Positions 5,479 through 8,667 of a stretch of 8,667 nt of DNA are shown here, one piece after another; within the stretch, counting starts at the first letter, position 1; each line of letters starts with the position of its first letter. The stretch covers positions 7,498-16,164 of the forward strand of contig PLYB01000328.1 in assembly GCA_003151655.1 (NCBI GenBank), given 5' to 3'. The position numbers were made by a program, and so were the translations under genes. The stretch comes from Gallionellaceae bacterium. GTDB taxonomy: Bacteria; Pseudomonadota; Gammaproteobacteria; Burkholderiales; Gallionellaceae. Under the pieces are notes generated by a model. The model saw only the letters and a list, made by a program, of their open reading frames with translations, was not told the DNA's origin and did not search any database.

Positions 5479-8400
5479 CAAATACTCAAACGACATTGGC
5501 CGGCAATAAAGTAATACCGGGTCGTTCAAATCAACTTTCGATTGGCATCAGGAAGCCGCTGCTGGCATTTATTTTTTTCGCCCTCGCGATGACGGCGGTC
5601 GGTGCGGTTGTTTTCCAGCACTACCGGGACAACATCAAAAAAGAAAGAGAGGATGAGTTAGGCGGCATAGCCGAACTGAAAATCGGACAGATTACCAACT
5701 GGCTGGCAGAGCGCAGGGGGGACGCGCAAACTCTCAAGGATGATCCTTTGTTTGTATCCGCAGTCGGGAGCTGGCTGCAGCGGGGCGGAACGATTGGCGA
5801 GACGCGGACGAATTTGCTCACACGTTTGTCATTCACTCAACAGGCCTATGCGGCTTACGGCTACACTTCGATTTCCCTGTTTGACGAGCAAGCCATGTTG
5901 CGCCTTTCATCTTCCTCTGATGAAGCACCGATCCAGGGGATAGAAAAAGAACGTTTGCGGGAAAGTATGCGTAGCGGTCAAATCATCTTTTCCGACATCC
6001 ACCGCGAACAACTCAACGGCAGCGCGCGGGTAGAAATCGAACTCAGGGTACCGCTGACGCTGGTTAAAAACGGCAAGGCTCACAGCATCGGCGCGGTGCT
6101 TTTTCGCATTGATCCCGAGCGCTTTCTGTTCCCGCTCATTCAGCACTGGCCGACTTCCAGCGCAAGCGCCGAAAATATCCTTGTTCGCCGCGATGGCGAC
6201 GAGGTGGTATTTCTGAACGAATTGCGGCACTCCAAAAACACCGCGCTTGCCATGCACTTACCGCTTAGCCAAAGCCAGTTACCGGCAGCGATGGCGGCAA
6301 TGGGACAAGAAGGGCTGGTAGAGGGAATGGATTACCGGGGCGTGCCGGTAGTCGGCGTTTTGAACAAGATTCCCGGCACGTCATGGGCGATAGTCAGCAA
6401 GATAGACAAAGCTGAAATCTATGCCCCTATCAGTCATTTGATTAATTGGATAGTGTTGTTGATGCTGGGTCTGGTCAGTGCGGGCGGCGCGATAGTCATC
6501 TATTGGCGGCAAAAAGAAAAAACACAATACGAGCACGAACTCGAACGGCAGGCTCTCGTTCTTCATTTGGATTATCTGACCAAATACGCGAACGACATCA
6601 TCATACTGATGGACGACGCTGGCAAAATAATTGATTTCAATGATCGCGCTCTGGAAGCCTACGGCTATTCCGCCGAAGATTTTATAACTTTGCATCGGTC
6701 CGACTTACGGGCAATTGATCTCACCCGAACATTTACCGAGCGGCTCGAAGAAATTAACCGTGCAGGGTCATTGCGATACGAGTCCACGCATCTGCGACGC
6801 AACGGGGAAAGTTTTCCGGTTGAGGTCACCGTCAGGGTGGTTGATGTCGCCGGGAAAAAATTCCATCAGGCCATCGTTCGCGACCTCACCGAACGCAAGT
6901 TGGCGGAAGCACATTTGGAGAATGAGCGCACTCGCTTGCACACCTTGATACAGACCATTCCCGACCTGGTTTGGCTGAAGGATGCCGAGGGAGTTTACCT
7001 CAGTTGCAATCCGCAAATGGAGCGACTCTACGGTACACAAGAAGCGAATATTATTGGCAAGACGGACTACGATTTTGTGGAGGTAAAACTCGCCGACTGG
7101 TTTCGCATGAAAGACCTTGAAGCCATGGCGGCCAACAAACAGAGCATAAACGAGGAATGGGTCACCTTTCCCGACAACGGTCAACGCGTACTGCTGGAAA
7201 CCATCAAGACCCCCATGCGGGATGCAGAAGACAAGCTGATCGGCGTGATGGGTATCGCGCGTGACATCACCGAACGCAAGCAAGCCGAAACCAGGGAGAG
7301 CCGTTTGCGCCGCATTCTGGACAAGACGCGGGATATGATTTTCATGTTTCACCCGGACACCCTGCGCTTCGTGTACGTGAACAAGGGGGCGATTGACAGC
7401 ATCGGCTACAGCAGTGAAGAATTGCTGCTGTTGACCCCGGCGGACATTACTCCTCCGCTGCCTGAACCGGAATTACGCAAGCTCATCGTCCCGCTTGTCA
7501 GCGGCGAAAAGGAATTGCTCCGCTTTGAGACTGCGCACAAGTGCAAGAACGGAGCCGACCTGCCGGTAGAAGTGCAACTGCAACTCGTGCAAGAACAGGA
7601 GGGCGAGAGTGTGTTCGTAGCCATCGTGCGCGACATTTCGGAGCGCATGCGTGCGGAAATAGAATTGCGCAGACAGAAATCGTTCATGTGGCAAGTTATC
7701 GATTCAGACCCGAGCCAGATCTTCGTCAAGGACATCAGGGGGAAATATCTTCTGGTCAATCAAAGTACCGCAATTGCGCATGGCTTGACCCCGCAAGAAA
7801 TGGTGGGCAGGAGCCATGCTGAAATAAACCGCGCATCCGGGGAGGTGGGGGATTATCTGGCCGATGATCGCAAGGTGATTGAAGAGGGGGATGAGGTCAG
7901 TAAAGTCGCGCTTTATACGCTGCCGAGCGGCGAACGACGTTGGTTTCTCGTAATCAAAAAACGACTAACGATGCCGGACGGGAAGTTTAGCGTGCTGGGC
8001 ATCGCGCTGGACATCAACCAGCAGAAACTGTTCGAACTGCAACTGGCCGAGTCCTACAAGGAACTACAGCGGCTGACCCTGCATTTGGAGAATATCAGAG
8101 CGGAAGAGCGTGCAAAGATTGCGCTCAATCTGCATGATGAGATGGGGGCGACGCTGGCCGCATTGAAAATGAAGGTCTCATGGCTCGCATCAAAGTTGCC
8201 TGCCGAACTGCCATTACTATCTGCCGAAGCGGTGCAGATAAACGAACTAATTGCAGACGGAATTCACACCATGCACCACATAGTCGACCAACTGAGGCCG
8301 GACATGCTGGGTGATGTCGAATTTACCGAGGCGATTAAAGTTTATGTGCAAAAATTTCTGGCGCACACCGATATCGAATGCATACTTGTCTTGCCCAAAG

Positions 8401-8667
8401 AAGAATTCGTGCTGAATGCGGAGCAGTCTCTTACGATTTTCCGCATCCTTCAGGAAGCGCTGAATAATGTGGTTAAGCACGCGCAAGCCAGCAGGGTAGA
8501 CATCCACCTTACCGCAAGGGGCAAAACGCTGGTGATGGAAATACGGGATAACGGCATCGGGTTTGATCCGACAATGCACAAACAGCACTCCCTTGGCTTG
8601 CTCGGCATCAGGGAGCGCGCCCTGATGGTAGGAGGAAGGGCCAAGGTTAGCAGCATGCGGGGCAAGG
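5475..8667 (+). CDS. Membrane-bound four-PAS sensor histidine kinase, HisKA_3 class (3' end cut)
   Basis: The frame is open from ATG 5475 to the window end: 1064 codons without a stop. A first membrane helix (about 28-47) and a second (about 322-343) enclose a periplasmic region of about 270 residues. It resembles a Cache-type ligand domain, with QITNWLAERRGDA near the start, RRDGDEVVFLNELRH in the middle and GVPVVGVLNKIPGTSWAIV before the second helix. Four PAS domains follow (about 363-475, 487-600, 609-725 and 736-850); the first three end in typical RDLTERK, RDITERK and RDISERM motifs. The HisKA_3 domain has phosphoacceptor H887 in ALNLHDEMGATL. The ATPase part shows N997-N998 in QEALNNVVKHAQ, the G1 box DNGIG (1025-1029) and LGLLGIRERAL (1040-1050). 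Only the last few dozen residues should be missing. It is divergent from the soluble kinase operon; its partner regulator may lie beyond the right edge or be the one at 2290-2928. The start lacks a clear ribosome binding site. Confidence 0.93.
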   Translation, partial: MTNTQTTLAGNKVIPGRSNQLSIGIRKPLLAFIFFALAMTAVGAVVFQHYRDNIKKEREDELGGIAELKIGQITNWLAERRGDAQTLKDDPLFVSAVGSWLQRGGTIGETRTNLLTRLSFTQQAYAAYGYTSISLFDEQAMLRLSSSSDEAPIQGIEKERLRESMRSGQIIFSDIHREQLNGSARVEIELRVPLTLVKNGKAHSIGAVLFRIDPERFLFPLIQHWPTSSASAENILVRRDGDEVVFLNELRHSKNTALAMHLPLSQSQLPAAMAAMGQEGLVEGMDYRGVPVVGVLNKIPGTSWAIVSKIDKAEIYAPISHLINWIVLLMLGLVSAGGAIVIYWRQKEKTQYEHELERQALVLHLDYLTKYANDIIILMDDAGKIIDFNDRALEAYGYSAEDFITLHRSDLRAIDLTRTFTERLEEINRAGSLRYESTHLRRNGESFPVEVTVRVVDVAGKKFHQAIVRDLTERKLAEAHLENERTRLHTLIQTIPDLVWLKDAEGVYLSCNPQMERLYGTQEANIIGKTDYDFVEVKLADWFRMKDLEAMAANKQSINEEWVTFPDNGQRVLLETIKTPMRDAEDKLIGVMGIARDITERKQAETRESRLRRILDKTRDMIFMFHPDTLRFVYVNKGAIDSIGYSSEELLLLTPADITPPLPEPELRKLIVPLVSGEKELLRFETAHKCKNGADLPVEVQLQLVQEQEGESVFVAIVRDISERMRAEIELRRQKSFMWQVIDSDPSQIFVKDIRGKYLLVNQSTAIAHGLTPQEMVGRSHAEINRASGEVGDYLADDRKVIEEGDEVSKVALYTLPSGERRWFLVIKKRLTMPDGKFSVLGIALDINQQKLFELQLAESYKELQRLTLHLENIRAEERAKIALNLHDEMGATLAALKMKVSWLASKLPAELPLLSAEAVQINELIADGIHTMHHIVDQLRPDMLGDVEFTEAIKVYVQKFLAHTDIECILVLPKEEFVLNAEQSLTIFRILQEALNNVVKHAQASRVDIHLTARGKTLVMEIRDNGIGFDPTMHKQHSLGLLGIRERALMVGGRAKVSSMRGK

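Noticed and set aside
5907..6257. 116-codon minus-strand open frame inside the Cache-like region
   Set aside because: It is antisense to a continuous coding frame, with no motif and no supporting start signal.
6768..7352. 194-codon minus-strand open frame inside the large kinase
   Set aside because: It is the antisense shadow of the PAS2/PAS3 region; the plus-strand frame carries intact PAS motifs throughout.
1..8667. tRNA, rRNA, transposase, prophage or attachment sites
   Set aside because: None was found on either strand; all long frames are signalling proteins and the repeats carry no transposase.

Overview
The window is a bacterial signal-transduction cluster made almost entirely of two-component and chemotaxis genes. 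The moderately GC-rich composition, AGGAG-type ribosome binding sites, REP-like palindromes of the GTAGGTCGGGTT type and the style of the proteins suggest a betaproteobacterium, perhaps near the Gallionellaceae/Nitrosomonadales. That assignment is inference; no rRNA or housekeeping gene is present to fix it.

Left part (1-2183), minus strand: a chemoreceptor gene (822-2042) is followed by two CheY-like single-domain response regulators (441-809 and 29-397). The three genes are closely spaced (12 and 43 bases) and look like one operon. The receptor has two N-terminal membrane helices and a canonical signalling hairpin, but no room for a periplasmic ligand domain. The two regulators are tandem paralogues: nearly the same in the phosphoacceptor half and divergent in the output half. 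A GC-rich perfect hairpin lies just past the last stop codon, at the window edge.

Middle part (2184-5259), minus strand: in transcription order this holds an unknown helical 155-residue protein, a small Cys-rich protein of 83 residues, a soluble two-PAS histidine kinase of the HisKA_3 class, and a NarL/LuxR-type response regulator. The small gene overlaps the kinase start by 41 bases. The kinase and regulator are separated by 143 bases carrying a CACGAAA-type repeat in inverted orientation. A nested REP-like palindrome (2239-2293) follows the regulator and supplies its stop codon.

Right part (5260-8667): a 215-base divergent intergenic region leads into one very large plus-strand gene, cut by the window end after 1064 codons. 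It encodes a membrane-bound histidine kinase with a Cache-like periplasmic sensor, four PAS domains, a HisKA_3 dimerisation/phosphoacceptor domain and most of an ATPase domain.

Working model (inference): two HisKA_3 kinases, one cytoplasmic and one membrane-bound, sit head to head and may both feed the NarL-type regulator at 2290-2928 or another regulator beyond the right edge. The small Cys-rich and 155-residue proteins are the least explained parts and could be accessory components of the kinase pathway. The chemotaxis trio is a separate transcription unit, probably continuing leftwards or served by Che proteins elsewhere.
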